48,162 bases of DNA from JBJYIN01 sp046237015 (GCF_046237015.1 NZ_JBJYIN010000025.1:1-48162); one strand, 5' to 3'; numbered from the stretch's first letter, positions 1 through 9,418 are shown. Numbers and translations: made by a program. The notes: generated from the letters alone by a model not told the origin.

Positions 1-157
1 AAAGTGGCCGGAGATCCTCATTGGCGGTGGTACTAAAAACCGGAGGGACTACAGAGCCATTGGGATGAACAAGCAAGTGCATACCAAAACCATCTGTAAG
101 CTTGTATTCCTTATCCAGGGGCTTAGCATTCTTTACTTTGGTATCAGTGAGGGACAT
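1..157 (-). pseudogene. 5' remnant of a second P4-type tyrosine integrase
   Basis: Reading leftward from ATG at 157, the first ~34 codons look like the N-terminus of a P4-family integrase (starts MSLTDTKVKNAKP, then a YKLTDGFGMHLLVHPNGS-type stretch). After that the reading frame stays open but no longer resembles an integrase and runs off the window edge. The start lies 180 bp from the attL core, and the intact integrase start lies 161 bp from attR, so the geometry is the same. Inference: this was the integrase of an older island at the same tRNA-Asn target, cut by a deletion or insertion near position 55. The far side is outside the window, so total length is unknown. Confidence 0.65.
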
Positions 158-336
158 AGGTTCTCTTTCCTTTTTGTTGGTATAAGGAAAATCTAACCAG
201 AGCTACCAACAAATCTACCATCAAAATAGGTGGATGTGGGTACTTTTCAGTGGACGTTAGTAGACAAGAAAAGAGGGGCAGATAATTGATATCAAAGGAA
301 AATGCAGACGCCCGTAGACGTCTACATCCTTTAAAA

Positions 337-352
337 TGGCTCCTCTGACTGG
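337..352. other. attL core (3' end of tRNA-Asn)
   Basis: TGGCTCCTCTGACTGG is identical to 45782-45797, the 3' end of tRNA-Asn including CCA. The reverse complement with one more base, CCAGTCAGAGGAGCCAA, is the known 17-bp HPI att core; the left copy differs only at the outermost base (336). The rest of the tRNA is absent here, as expected for the far att site of an element integrated in the tRNA 3' end. Confidence 0.85.
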
Positions 353-412
353 GATCGCCTTTGCCAGTAACTGGCTAATAATTAAGCTAAACCTGAATTC
401 TCTTTCTGTCAA

Positions 413-432
413 GACCACCAGAATGACCACCA
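413..432. promoter_or_regulatory. Putative arm-type integrase sites, left end
   Basis: GACCACCA occurs twice with 12-bp spacing (413, 425). A matching pair, GACCCCAA then GACCACCA, also 12 bp apart, lies at 45651 and 45663 next to attR. The same motif and spacing at both ends fits integrase arm binding; this is inference. Confidence 0.4.
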
Positions 433-482
433 ATTTAGCTCGGACTGAACATACAACGAGTTAGCTTTTTAATCTTTACTAA

Positions 483-794
483 CTACCCTATATATTTCTT
501 TGCAAAACTAGCTAACTCTTTCGCTCTAACGGGTTCCCAGCCGTTATTGACTGCGAACTGTCTGATCTCTTCTTCTGTTGTTCTGAATCCTTGCTCTTTT
601 AGTAAAGCTTTTACTGCTAGCTCGCCGAGAAATGTTGCAATATCAGAGTGAGAAAATGTTCCTTTTGCAGGGAACAACAATGTGATTCGCTGCAGTCCTG
701 CATCTTTGCATAGATGATAGGTTTTGCTTATGGCGAGCTTTATATTGTTCTGATTTGAACCGTTGTTCTCTATCAAAATTCTGGATACTGACAT
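483..794 (-). CDS. Small unknown protein, last gene of the Avs-like operon
   Basis: A 103-aa protein of unknown function. The start at 794 has a clear ribosome site (AAAGGAG, then TTATT before ATG). The N-terminal half alternates strand-like and helix-like stretches (MSVSRILIENNG, then RITLLFPAKG), which could be a small alpha/beta fold; the C-terminus is helical and Lys-rich. It has no signal peptide or membrane segment. It lies 98 bp downstream of the 257-aa ORF on the same strand and is the last gene before attL, so it may be co-transcribed with the Cap4/STAND gene. Truncation by the element end cannot be excluded. Confidence 0.6.
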   Translation of the reverse strand: MSVSRILIENNGSNQNNIKLAISKTYHLCKDAGLQRITLLFPAKGTFSHSDIATFLGELAVKALLKEQGFRTTEEEIRQFAVNNGWEPVRAKELASFAKKYIG

Positions 795-892
795 AATAAC
801 TCCTTTTACTAAATGTTAAGGGAGATCACAACGTTTTGGGCTAGAGCGTAATATGCTTGCTTAATTGGCATGAATACTAGAAATGTGTCATC

Positions 893-1666
893 TTAAACAT
901 CGTCACCGTCTTTTTCTGGCTCATCTTCAATTACTGGTAGGGCCTCAAGTTGTGATTTGAGTTGTTCGTCTAACTGAGTGGCCAATGAAAGAAATGCGGC
1001 AAGATTTTTTTGTCGTTTTTCCAGAACTCGCCGTTGCGCCCTGCTGGGATGAGTTGTGTTTGCTGGGTTACCACGTAATTGAAAAATACGAAATTCAATT
1101 AGATCAATGTCGTCGTCTAATCCAGCTTTTTGTGCCAGTTCCACCCATTCTTGAGATTTATCAATAGAATTTTCTGCGGCTAAAGAAAGGCAATAATCAA
1201 TCAGGATTTTTGAAGACGAATCGATATATTCGGCCACTTTTAACCATTTCTGAGTTTCCGTAGATTCCTTTTCTCTATTCGTGAGCCCTAGGTTGGGAAA
1301 AAAATATCTCGGCTGTTGGTTTTCAGGATCAAGACTTTCTAAAGCCCTTAGGATGGGTTCTAGCTCTTTAAATGGTTTATTGCCAAATGATAATTCGTAG
1401 CGCTTAGCCCAGAAGGCCCAAACAGAGTCCCTGATCTCCAGCTGTTTCGCGATGCGCATAGTTTCATTCTTGGTATTTTCTGCGTCGTAAATCAGTTCTG
1501 CAATATGGTGAGCCATCCAACGGCCTAACGTATCAACAGAATTGTTTAACTCAAGTTCTTCAACCAGCTTTTTCCCCAGTTGTATAATTGCCGTGTAGCG
1601 TTCGGAAGGTTCCGTCATGTTTAACGAGGAAGATTCTGGTACTTGAGGGGATATTCTCGAGCTCAT
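893..1666 (-). CDS. Unknown helical protein overlapping the STAND gene
   Basis: An unknown protein of about 257 aa, predicted mostly helical and acidic at the C-terminus (ends EDEPEKDGDDV). The frame is open from a GTG at 1693, but ATG 1666 (MSSRISPQ) has the best ribosome site: GGAG with 8 nt spacing. A later ATG at 1618 (MTEPSERY) is also possible. With the 1666 start it overlaps the 3' end of the large STAND gene by 107 nt in another frame, which suggests translational coupling. There are no membrane segments and no recognised catalytic motif. It could be an accessory or regulator of the Avs-like protein; that is inference from position. Confidence 0.65.
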   Translation of the reverse strand: MSSRISPQVPESSSLNMTEPSERYTAIIQLGKKLVEELELNNSVDTLGRWMAHHIAELIYDAENTKNETMRIAKQLEIRDSVWAFWAKRYELSFGNKPFKELEPILRALESLDPENQQPRYFFPNLGLTNREKESTETQKWLKVAEYIDSSSKILIDYCLSLAAENSIDKSQEWVELAQKAGLDDDIDLIEFRIFQLRGNPANTTHPSRAQRRVLEKRQKNLAAFLSLATQLDEQLKSQLEALPVIEDEPEKDGDDV

Positions 1667-4600
1667 TTTCATTACTCCGCCCATATCTGTCACTCCGCGA
1701 GTAGCGATTTACATCAACCTCTATAATGAGATCCATGTTTAATGTAGTTAGCACGTTTTTGATAAAATCTACAGAGGCGCAAAGTTTATGACCATTTGGT
1801 TTTTCGTCTTCATTTTTTTCTGCTAGGTTACCCCAGATACTGGAGATCATTTCTGGTTCGGTGCTATGAGTGGTATGCCATACTCGCTGGTCTTTATCCG
1901 TAGTTAATTTCATGGCTTCAACGATAAACGGCGCTGGCTTAGGTAACGGGAATGTCACATCACCAGCCCATGGGTCGTGTTTATCAATGCCTTTATATTC
2001 ACTGATGTCTTTAATCCATCCCTTTAATTGATAGGACATATGATCAATTTCCATATCCTCACCAGCACTGGGAATTTTATAGTCATATACATTTTCGGCA
2101 GTTTGTAGTGCCCGGAGTAAAGAGAATGATCTTTCAGGTGAAACTAAGGCCGTATAAACGGAAACTGATTCTCTTCGATCAGTACGATTCTCTGACCAGT
2201 GCCCCCATACGGTCAGCAATCCAGCTGCGGGACTTAATGCTTTGTCAAAAATGTTTTCTGAAATAGATCCCAGCCATTCATTGAGATTACCAGAAGTATC
2301 ATTAATCCAGCTTGGTCTGATCTCGGGTTGCGGATCTCGCCGATCAACGAGCCAACGGCCATCGCGGCGTGAAATATCATGTCTTTTGAGCCAGTCCTGA
2401 AAAACATCTTCTACTTCGTCGTAACGACTATCAACCAGAGGTTTGGTCGCTAGTAGCTTTCCAGCGCACATGAACATTGCATGATAGGAGAGATAAAAAT
2501 GGTAATCATCAACACGTGGATAGGAACCATGGCTGTGATGATTATCTCTGTCTTGATAGTAGCGTCGTTTACTACGCTCATCTTCTTTCCAGTTACGGCT
2601 TCCTTTGAAACCAAAGTCATTGCGAATAATACGTAACATTTCAGGTTCAAGCTTTTTTTGAGATACTCCAAAACAGCGGCCTAAAGGTTCCAGCCAATAT
2701 GGGCCAAAATCGATACCAAAAGTGTACGAATCTTCGCCTATTAGGCTTTCAGATTGGCCCACTGTAGAGTCATATGTTGACTGGTTTATGTTGCAAAGTT
2801 TGTCCCTTTCTTGATTGGTTATAGATATCAACTTGGCTTCACTAAGTGCGAGCAGGGTTCTGGCGGCAAAAAGACGTATTAATACATGTGGCTGTTCACT
2901 TTTGGCGTAGCGATAAAAATAATCGGTATAGGGTATCAATGCTTTTCCGTCATCTTGTGCGGCACGTGCAACAGCAATTAATAACCATAATTGAGCGTGA
3001 AGGGTATAGAAAGGAAGATTGCGATCGCAAAAAGGCTGCGTCGAGCAATTTTCTGCATGTTGAAATATTCCTTGAAGCACTTCGGAACGTTCTAGTCTAC
3101 AAAGCATAAGAACTGCATGAGCGGCTTCCCAGCGAACGGTTGATTCTGGCGACGCTAGCCTGGCCCATATATACCCCGCAAGAGAATCCTCTATCTGAGT
3201 TGGGGGAATTAATGTAGGTCCCCATGGGCCATCACCATCTTCCTCTTTCAATACTTCATTGAATAAGTCCAGTCCATAAGACAGAACATTTAATGCTTCT
3301 TCTGGGGTCAATCTATCAACCAATAGCCCGACAAGGCCAAACAACTGTCGTGAATCTGATGGTTCTGGTGATTGAGATGTCGCATTTAGAACAATACTGA
3401 TTAACTCTTCTTCATTGAGTCCGGATAGTTCGCTGGCAAGCTTGAAAGGGAATACTTCGTAGTAGCGATACTTTCTGATAAGCATACCGAACCGCTGGCA
3501 GTAACTCTTGGCTACTGAAGCAATAGCTGTTTTTATGCTTAACCGGGATGTCCATTCCATAGGGATGGATTCAAGAAAAGTAGTGAAACTATAAAGGCTG
3601 ATCTCAGATAAGTTACCAAAAGCGATAATAAAGTCTTTTTCTTTGCCAAAATTAATACGAGTTATTGCCTCTTGAATGAACAACATCGTTGAATATAAGT
3701 CAGGTTCACAACTGAAATTCTGGTATGCGATAGAAATCCCTTGGGATGTAGATAAATCACACATACTGAAAACTCTATCCCATGCTGCTTTAGATTTTTC
3801 GTCAATTTCGGTGGCGTGGTCGCTTGTTGATTCCAAATCTGATCTGGACTGATCTTCAGCTGAAATGTATATGTTAAGAGCAGTAGGATCTATTCCGATG
3901 TATAAAGCAATGGTTTTAATTCGTGCTAATTTTTCTGAACGAGGTGAGGTGAATTTGATGTAATTATAAACCCATTGAAAAATCGTTTGTTTGTCCTGAT
4001 TATTTTTACATAAAGGTAAAGCAGCTATCAACAACTTATCTTCGTCCCACGCTTCCCGGAAAGGGATTAATGCTGTTGCATCAAGTGGATTGATTTTATT
4101 TTTCTTTACTAGTTGTTCTATCGTTAGCGCCAGTATATTTCGGTGATCGCCAAACGTACGATCTCGCCAACGGCTAATGATGGTCAGAGTGGAAGATGGG
4201 CACAATTCAGACAACGCTTTGATCGTATCATTCCATGCAAAATGTTTATCACGATCAACATATTCTCGAGTTACTTCGGCACAGCGTGAAAATTTATAGG
4301 CAATTTCTGGTGATGCTATGTTTTTGTCGGCAATGTATTCCGCCAGATCAAGTAATGCTCCCCATCGTTCCAGATTTTCATCACCGAGTTTATTGGTGAC
4401 CTCAATAGCGAGGTTAAAATATTCTTGAGCTTCGGACTTATCGAGTAAAATAAGCGATCTAGCTATATCGATATAGTTCTCAGCTTTGGTTTGTGCGTCA
4501 GTGTGGTTATCCTTCCACAAAGATAGTGCATGTTGCGCGAAGATAAATGAAAATTTTTCAAGCCCAGTTATCTGCGAGCAAAGACGGGAAAATCTGTGCA

Positions 4601-7600
4601 ATGTCGGTGTAAAGACCCGATTGTCTTTATGTTGATACCATGCAATGATTTCTTCGATATCAGCACAGCTAATATCTCCGACTTCAGATAAAATATCGAA
4701 CCAGATATTAGCTATTTCATCACTACTAGAGGAATGTTCCGAGTATGAATACCCTTTTATTTCCGCTGATAACTTTTTTGCATCAGCGAGTTGATTATCT
4801 AACTCAGCCTTGGATACTTTCCCTAAAAGAGCTTTAGCCCATAAGTTATACCAAGGAATTAACACACCACTATATTTCTTTAGTTCGCGAAGCCCCTGTG
4901 ATTCACTATGCTTTCTTTGAGCGTTTATCTCTTCAATGACTTTTTCAGATGCAATATCACTCAAACTTAATGGTGAATTAGTTAATGTGGCGCGTAGCGC
5001 ATACATTCGTATATATTGCACACGTTCTTTACTGTGTTCAGAGGACAGGGAATTCGGAGCGAATTGGGGTAAGTAGCGGTTTAAAAGTGTTATGGCTTCG
5101 TTGTCATTACAGACATTAAGCTGTAGCGCCATTTCAATGATGCTGGTTATTGCTGCTATTGTCTGATTATCAAATGAGTATCTGATTTTTATTTTCAGAT
5201 GAGAGCTAGCTAATAAACGGTAGCCTCTCTTTATAGATTGTTCAGGTAATTGGTAATGGAATTTTCTGGAAATCAATATAATAGCCAAAATTAATCCAAG
5301 ATCATTTCCTGCCGCAATAGCTAACTGGTTCAGCTCTGTATAACGGCCATGATCCAGTAGTTGTTTGGCAATGATTATGCCGGCATCGAAAGATAATTCC
5401 CGAGGTCGCCATTGGCGAAGGCTTCTTGCCGCTTCATCTGCACCATGAATATTGAGATAGGCGATAGCCATAACAGCTATATCCTGAGCGGTTACGTTTT
5501 CTCTGCTGCGTTCATCATCGTTTAATAAACTCCAGTTATCTAACCATTCCAGAGCAATACGCAGTCGGCTACGGGCGTCACCAGAGAGCTCAGGAAATTC
5601 CGATAAAAGTGCAGAGTTGTAGACGTTTTGTGATCCAACCCAACCAGTATCAGAAAAGGCACGACGTGAGATAAGCTCCTGGACACTGTGGTTGTCCATA
5701 AATTTTGCAGTCAGATCAAGATTATCCTGCAATAATTTTCGCTGTCTGCTGTCGCCAGCACTTTCTCCACCTGCTTTAAGCGCAAGTATTGCAGCATCCT
5801 GATACTTCTCAAGGCGTAAGGCTGCTTTCAGGGCAAATTGCAGTCTTTGAAATTCAACATCACGACGTTCGATAGGACTCGTTTCTGGCAACCCTTGTGA
5901 TGTCATTGCCAGAGTGACGAGTTCCGAAAATTGCCCAGCCTCAAGCATTAACGGTGGTAATACTGACGCAGCGTAGGCACTGTTTTTTGTTAAGGGCGTC
6001 AGACGGGCAATAAACTGACGAAGCTCTTTTTCTTTAGGGCGATATCGTTCCTGAAACCAAGTTTCAGCGGGTTCATCAAAGAACTGGATAGTATCCCCAT
6101 TGACGATTAACGGCCGCCCAAGATCCAACACAAAACTTTTTATTGCGGATTCATCAATTTCGGCGATGGCAGACAAAATAGCGATGGGAATGAGTGGGCG
6201 AAGTACAGCCAGTGCTGCACAAATAAAATCGATCTGCGTACGTTCTGTATGCCCAGTAGCATCTTTCAACTGGCCGATGGCGGCTTCGAGTACTTCTCCG
6301 ATAGTATCTTCCACCGTTTTGGGATTAGGACCTAATAATCTCAATGTTTCTGGCAGTGATAAACGTCGCGAAAGTGACAATGCCTGAACTCTGGGGTTAT
6401 GAGAGCTTAGCCTATGGAATTCATCCACATCCTGCTCATTTGCATCCGGGAATATTCCACGCAGGTGTGCGGCAGTTTCGTTACGGTCGAAAGGTTGTAA
6501 CGTCAGGCTGGGTGTGCCGGGGCGTGGATCAAGCAGGCTCTGCCTATGTGGTCTGCATAGTGCAACAATACAAACTCCTGCGGGAATATTCTCTCTGAGT
6601 AAATCTCTTATAAATGAACGTGACTCGTTGATTTCGTCTGCAGCCATTTGTGCATTATCTGCGGCATCAACAATAATGCACAATATAGCCTCAGGGTGTG
6701 ACGCTCGAAGCGTGGAAATTCCCTGAGAAATACGATGCATAAATGCACGCATATAGTGAGAAATGTCAGTATTGGTGTTCGGAATTAAAGGATGACATAG
6801 GCCATGTGAGGCTATCTCATTGGCAATCTGCACTAATGCGGTTCGGTGGTGATGACGATAGGCCGAAGCATTACGATATTGTCCATTACCAAAGCAGTCA
6901 TACAGAATACTGACTGACCCCTCAGGCAAGTGTTGATGAATGCGGGTTGAGAAAATTGATTTGCCGACACCTGCGTCGGCATGAACGATGATAGGTGAGT
7001 CCATAGACTCAACAATATTTTTGACGAGTGAAATCTCTTGTATTCGAGGTATCACATTTTCAATTTTCTCTATCAGGCAAGGTGCGGGGAATAGATCTGT
7101 TTCGTCTACCCCTAACGCACGTAAAACATCCATTCTGGTAATCGCTGGATCTGATGCACTTTCTGATAACGCCTTCCGGGTAATAAGTTCTTTTAGATTC
7201 AGCGGGGCTTGGGTGTCAAGATCAGGGAGATATCCGTTAGATTCTCTCAGGAGAATATTTCGCTGTTCCCAGTAACCATCCTGTCGTTCTTCAATGCGAA
7301 GCATTTGGCAAAAGGACACCAACTCTTGATCTTCCAGACCTGTGAATTTTTTAAGTTTAGCAAGATCGTCTGGATGGCGAGGAAGGTGTTGATTTGCCAT
7401 ATCTGTAATCGCTTCACTGAAACTAGTACTGACTGGGCGGTTAGTGACAAACCATAATTCCAGCTTAGTATGAAAGGATTCAGTAGGAAATCGCTGCAAA
7501 AGTTCTTTATAGCGTTTAGCGAATCCTTCTATCGTTTTCTGTAATCCGCTAGGGGGCCATGCTGTTTCAGCATGTAATGTTGAATGCTTCAATTGCATAT

Positions 7601-7838
7601 ATCTGACAGTAGTCGCTTGCTCGAACTCATTACTGCCATAGTATTCGGCAATATCAATGATCTCTTCGCCTTCCTCCACCGACGGTTGTGATCCCATTTC
7701 CGCTGTCGAAGCGCCTTCAATGGTAATTGCAGTTAAAGACGCTTTAGGGTCTAACAATCGGAGGGCTCGGCGGGCAGCCCAAAGATAGTGAAATTGATCT
7801 CCATCCCTACTGGCTCGAACAAGCAAGCTGTCTGACAT
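1560..7838 (-). CDS. Avs-like Cap4 nuclease-STAND NTPase (2092 aa)
   Basis: A giant anti-phage sensor-type protein. Residues ~1-210 look like a Cap4/DUF4297 endonuclease of the PD-(D/E)xK type: SRDGDQFHYLWAARR near the start, E41, D62, and Q82-x-K84 in YMQLKHS. A STAND/NACHT-like NTPase follows, with Walker A HADAGVGKS near residues 283-291 and Walker B ILCIIVDAADNA near 384-395. The remaining ~1500 residues are helical, as in the repeat sensor arms of Avs proteins. In known Avs2/Avs3 the sensor binds phage terminase or portal, the NTPase oligomerises and the nuclease degrades DNA; the trigger here is unknown. The start at 7838 has AAGGAT upstream. It heads a three-gene minus-strand operon next to attL. 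Confidence 0.8.
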   Translation of the reverse strand: MSDSLLVRASRDGDQFHYLWAARRALRLLDPKASLTAITIEGASTAEMGSQPSVEEGEEIIDIAEYYGSNEFEQATTVRYMQLKHSTLHAETAWPPSGLQKTIEGFAKRYKELLQRFPTESFHTKLELWFVTNRPVSTSFSEAITDMANQHLPRHPDDLAKLKKFTGLEDQELVSFCQMLRIEERQDGYWEQRNILLRESNGYLPDLDTQAPLNLKELITRKALSESASDPAITRMDVLRALGVDETDLFPAPCLIEKIENVIPRIQEISLVKNIVESMDSPIIVHADAGVGKSIFSTRIHQHLPEGSVSILYDCFGNGQYRNASAYRHHHRTALVQIANEIASHGLCHPLIPNTNTDISHYMRAFMHRISQGISTLRASHPEAILCIIVDAADNAQMAADEINESRSFIRDLLRENIPAGVCIVALCRPHRQSLLDPRPGTPSLTLQPFDRNETAAHLRGIFPDANEQDVDEFHRLSSHNPRVQALSLSRRLSLPETLRLLGPNPKTVEDTIGEVLEAAIGQLKDATGHTERTQIDFICAALAVLRPLIPIAILSAIAEIDESAIKSFVLDLGRPLIVNGDTIQFFDEPAETWFQERYRPKEKELRQFIARLTPLTKNSAYAASVLPPLMLEAGQFSELVTLAMTSQGLPETSPIERRDVEFQRLQFALKAALRLEKYQDAAILALKAGGESAGDSRQRKLLQDNLDLTAKFMDNHSVQELISRRAFSDTGWVGSQNVYNSALLSEFPELSGDARSRLRIALEWLDNWSLLNDDERSRENVTAQDIAVMAIAYLNIHGADEAARSLRQWRPRELSFDAGIIIAKQLLDHGRYTELNQLAIAAGNDLGLILAIILISRKFHYQLPEQSIKRGYRLLASSHLKIKIRYSFDNQTIAAITSIIEMALQLNVCNDNEAITLLNRYLPQFAPNSLSSEHSKERVQYIRMYALRATLTNSPLSLSDIASEKVIEEINAQRKHSESQGLRELKKYSGVLIPWYNLWAKALLGKVSKAELDNQLADAKKLSAEIKGYSYSEHSSSSDEIANIWFDILSEVGDISCADIEEIIAWYQHKDNRVFTPTLHRFSRLCSQITGLEKFSFIFAQHALSLWKDNHTDAQTKAENYIDIARSLILLDKSEAQEYFNLAIEVTNKLGDENLERWGALLDLAEYIADKNIASPEIAYKFSRCAEVTREYVDRDKHFAWNDTIKALSELCPSSTLTIISRWRDRTFGDHRNILALTIEQLVKKNKINPLDATALIPFREAWDEDKLLIAALPLCKNNQDKQTIFQWVYNYIKFTSPRSEKLARIKTIALYIGIDPTALNIYISAEDQSRSDLESTSDHATEIDEKSKAAWDRVFSMCDLSTSQGISIAYQNFSCEPDLYSTMLFIQEAITRINFGKEKDFIIAFGNLSEISLYSFTTFLESIPMEWTSRLSIKTAIASVAKSYCQRFGMLIRKYRYYEVFPFKLASELSGLNEEELISIVLNATSQSPEPSDSRQLFGLVGLLVDRLTPEEALNVLSYGLDLFNEVLKEEDGDGPWGPTLIPPTQIEDSLAGYIWARLASPESTVRWEAAHAVLMLCRLERSEVLQGIFQHAENCSTQPFCDRNLPFYTLHAQLWLLIAVARAAQDDGKALIPYTDYFYRYAKSEQPHVLIRLFAARTLLALSEAKLISITNQERDKLCNINQSTYDSTVGQSESLIGEDSYTFGIDFGPYWLEPLGRCFGVSQKKLEPEMLRIIRNDFGFKGSRNWKEDERSKRRYYQDRDNHHSHGSYPRVDDYHFYLSYHAMFMCAGKLLATKPLVDSRYDEVEDVFQDWLKRHDISRRDGRWLVDRRDPQPEIRPSWINDTSGNLNEWLGSISENIFDKALSPAAGLLTVWGHWSENRTDRRESVSVYTALVSPERSFSLLRALQTAENVYDYKIPSAGEDMEIDHMSYQLKGWIKDISEYKGIDKHDPWAGDVTFPLPKPAPFIVEAMKLTTDKDQRVWHTTHSTEPEMISSIWGNLAEKNEDEKPNGHKLCASVDFIKNVLTTLNMDLIIEVDVNRYSRSDRYGRSNENELENIPSSTRIFLVKHDGTFRTLHGNYTTGEKAG

Positions 7839-8277
7839 TGAAATTTATCCTTAGATTCAGATAGGCTTTTGGGATTATAACCCCTGACATTTTAAGTGAC
7901 TATCTGCACGATGGAGTTGATGCGAAATAGACCTTAGCGGCGTAAACGCTCCCGTCTTAATCGGCACTGATGACCATTTATCTACGTTTATCACGAAGAA
8001 CTAAAATCATTCGCCCAAACCCCAAACCCAAACCCAAACCCAAACCCATTTCACCGCTGTGGCCTAAGGGGCGCTACGCCCGACTATGCAGTGTCAGTTT
8101 TTTCTCCGTGTGACTTCCGTTCTCGTATCAGCTTCCGGCTAATCGTTTCCCAACACAACCCGTCCAGCAAGGGTAAATGGCACGCATTCTGCGCCCTTGC
8201 AGTACAGAACGATGCCGGGAAAGCGAACCGTCAGGCGATACGAAGACGAAAATCACACCACTGACGGAGAAAAAACC
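7839..8277. other. Intergenic region between divergent STAND and ardC genes
   Basis: No gene seen. It must hold promoters for both flanking genes. It contains the CCCAAA tract at 8014-8048 and an inverted pair GCAAGGG (8167-8173) / CCCTTGC (8194-8200) about 80 bp before the ardC start. The open frame from 8197 is an upstream extension of ardC without a ribosome site. Confidence 0.5.
8014..8048. repeat. CCCAAA hexamer tandem repeat
   Basis: About five to six near-perfect CCCAAA units with one extra C in the first, between two divergent genes. Slippage could change spacing of promoter elements; no function is shown. Confidence 0.8.
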
Positions 8278-9222
8278 ATGACCATTTCCCTGCATACCCA
8301 AACTAGCGCCCCTAACACCTCAGCGGCGACCAGCGTATCCCCGCTGGACCCGTCAGGCTCCTCAAAAACGAAATTTTCTAAAACCAAAACAGATATTTAT
8401 CAGACAGTCACCGACAGCATCATCACCGCGCTGGAAGCTGGCGTGAAGCCCTGGACGTGTCCGTGGCAGCGAGTGCCGGGCATGTCTGGTTTACCTTCCA
8501 ACTTTGCAACCGGTATTGCGTATAGCGGAATGAATATCATGCTGTTGTGGTGCAGTGCGTCAGAACAGGGCTTCGGTGATCCACGCTGGATGACCTACAA
8601 ACAGGCGCAGGCAGTAGGCGGGCAGGTTCGCAAAGGCGAACACGGCACAACAGCCATTTTCTATACAACCTTAGAGAAGGAAAACAAAGACGGCGAAATC
8701 GACCAGATCCCGATGCTGAAAACTTTCAACGTGTTCAATGTTGAACAAATTGACGGCTTGTCTCTGACAACTGAAACAGTCAGCCCGGAAGCAACCTTTG
8801 ACCCGTTGCCGGAGGCTGAAAATCTGTTCCAGAAGAGCGGCGCAAACATCATTGAGAAAGGACAAAACGCCTTTTTCCGCCCCTCAACTGATGAAGTCTG
8901 GCTACCGGAGCGCCATCTGTTTTCAGATGCAGCTAATTTCTACGCTACTGGCTTGCATGAGCTGGTTCACTGGAGCGGTGGTAAAAAACGACTTAACCGT
9001 GAAATGAAAGGGAAATTTGGCAGTGCAGATTATGCGGAGGAAGAATTAGTGGCTGAGCTGGGAAGTGCTTTTCTGATGGCGGATTTGGGGATTATTGGAG
9101 AGGTGCAGCATGAAAGCTATATTGCCTCATGGCTCCAGGCGCTGAAAAACGATAAGCGCTATGTTTTCAAAGCGGCCAGCGCTGCCTCAAAAGCGCATCG
9201 TTATCTGATGGATAAGATTTGA
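8278..9222 (+). CDS. ardC: ArdC-like anti-restriction protein (ssDNA-binding zincin)
   Basis: A 314-aa protein with the ArdC layout: an N-terminal DUF1738-type ssDNA-binding domain (about residues 35-160, including the SGMNIMLLW stretch) and a C-terminal zincin-like metallopeptidase domain with HELVHWSGG (HExxH) and a following EELVAELGSAF helix. ArdC proteins coat incoming single-stranded DNA and protect it from host restriction, which suits a conjugative element. ATG 8278 is chosen because CGGAG lies before it; the longer frame from 8197 lacks a ribosome site. A hairpin at 9235-9257 follows the stop. The family is well known; anti-restriction activity here is inferred. Confidence 0.85.
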   Translation: MTISLHTQTSAPNTSAATSVSPLDPSGSSKTKFSKTKTDIYQTVTDSIITALEAGVKPWTCPWQRVPGMSGLPSNFATGIAYSGMNIMLLWCSASEQGFGDPRWMTYKQAQAVGGQVRKGEHGTTAIFYTTLEKENKDGEIDQIPMLKTFNVFNVEQIDGLSLTTETVSPEATFDPLPEAENLFQKSGANIIEKGQNAFFRPSTDEVWLPERHLFSDAANFYATGLHELVHWSGGKKRLNREMKGKFGSADYAEEELVAELGSAFLMADLGIIGEVQHESYIASWLQALKNDKRYVFKAASAASKAHRYLMDKI

Positions 9223-9234
9223 GTCGGAGATGAT

Positions 9235-9257
9235 AAGCCGCAAAGGAGTGCGGCTTT
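9235..9257 (+). terminator. Probable terminator of ardC
   Basis: AAGCCGCA, a 6-nt loop, then TGCGGCTT and one more T, 12 bp after the ardC stop. The stem is GC-rich; the U-tract is short, so strength is uncertain. Confidence 0.6.
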
Positions 9258-9300
9258 AAGCTTATTGCGGGGCAGGGAAGGTGAGAGATGTTTAAATTTC

Positions 9301-9343
9301 CCTGCGAATTTTCTGGACATAATATGCCCGGAAAATTCGCAGG
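9301..9343. repeat. Perfect 13-bp inverted repeat
   Basis: CCTGCGAATTTTC at 9301-9313 and GAAAATTCGCAGG at 9331-9343, with a 17-bp spacer. It lies between ardC and ccdA. No U-tract follows, so it is more likely a protein-binding or recombination site than a terminator; function unknown. Confidence 0.75.
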
Positions 9344-9378
9344 CTGCGGGTGCGGGCGGCAAAGAGTCCGCGCATCCC

Positions 9379-9418
9379 GTAAACGACGTTTGTACATCGG
9401 TGATTGCTGTAAACGACG
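9379..9418. repeat. Direct repeat upstream of ccdAB
   Basis: GTAAACGACG occurs at 9379-9388 and 9409-9418, 30 bp start to start (about three helical turns), 125-160 bp before ccdA. It may be an operator for the autoregulated ccdAB pair; inference only. Confidence 0.4.

Larger units (their letters stand above)
158..482. other. Gene-free left end containing attL and putative integrase arm sites
   Basis: No convincing gene. It holds the attL core at 337-352. It also has two copies of GACCACCA, at 413-420 and 425-432, 12 bp apart, which may be arm-type integrase sites. Confidence 0.6.

Noticed and set aside
8014..8048. CCCAAA tract as a CRISPR or telomere-like array
   Set aside because: There are no spacers and the tract is a simple hexamer repeat only 35 bp long.
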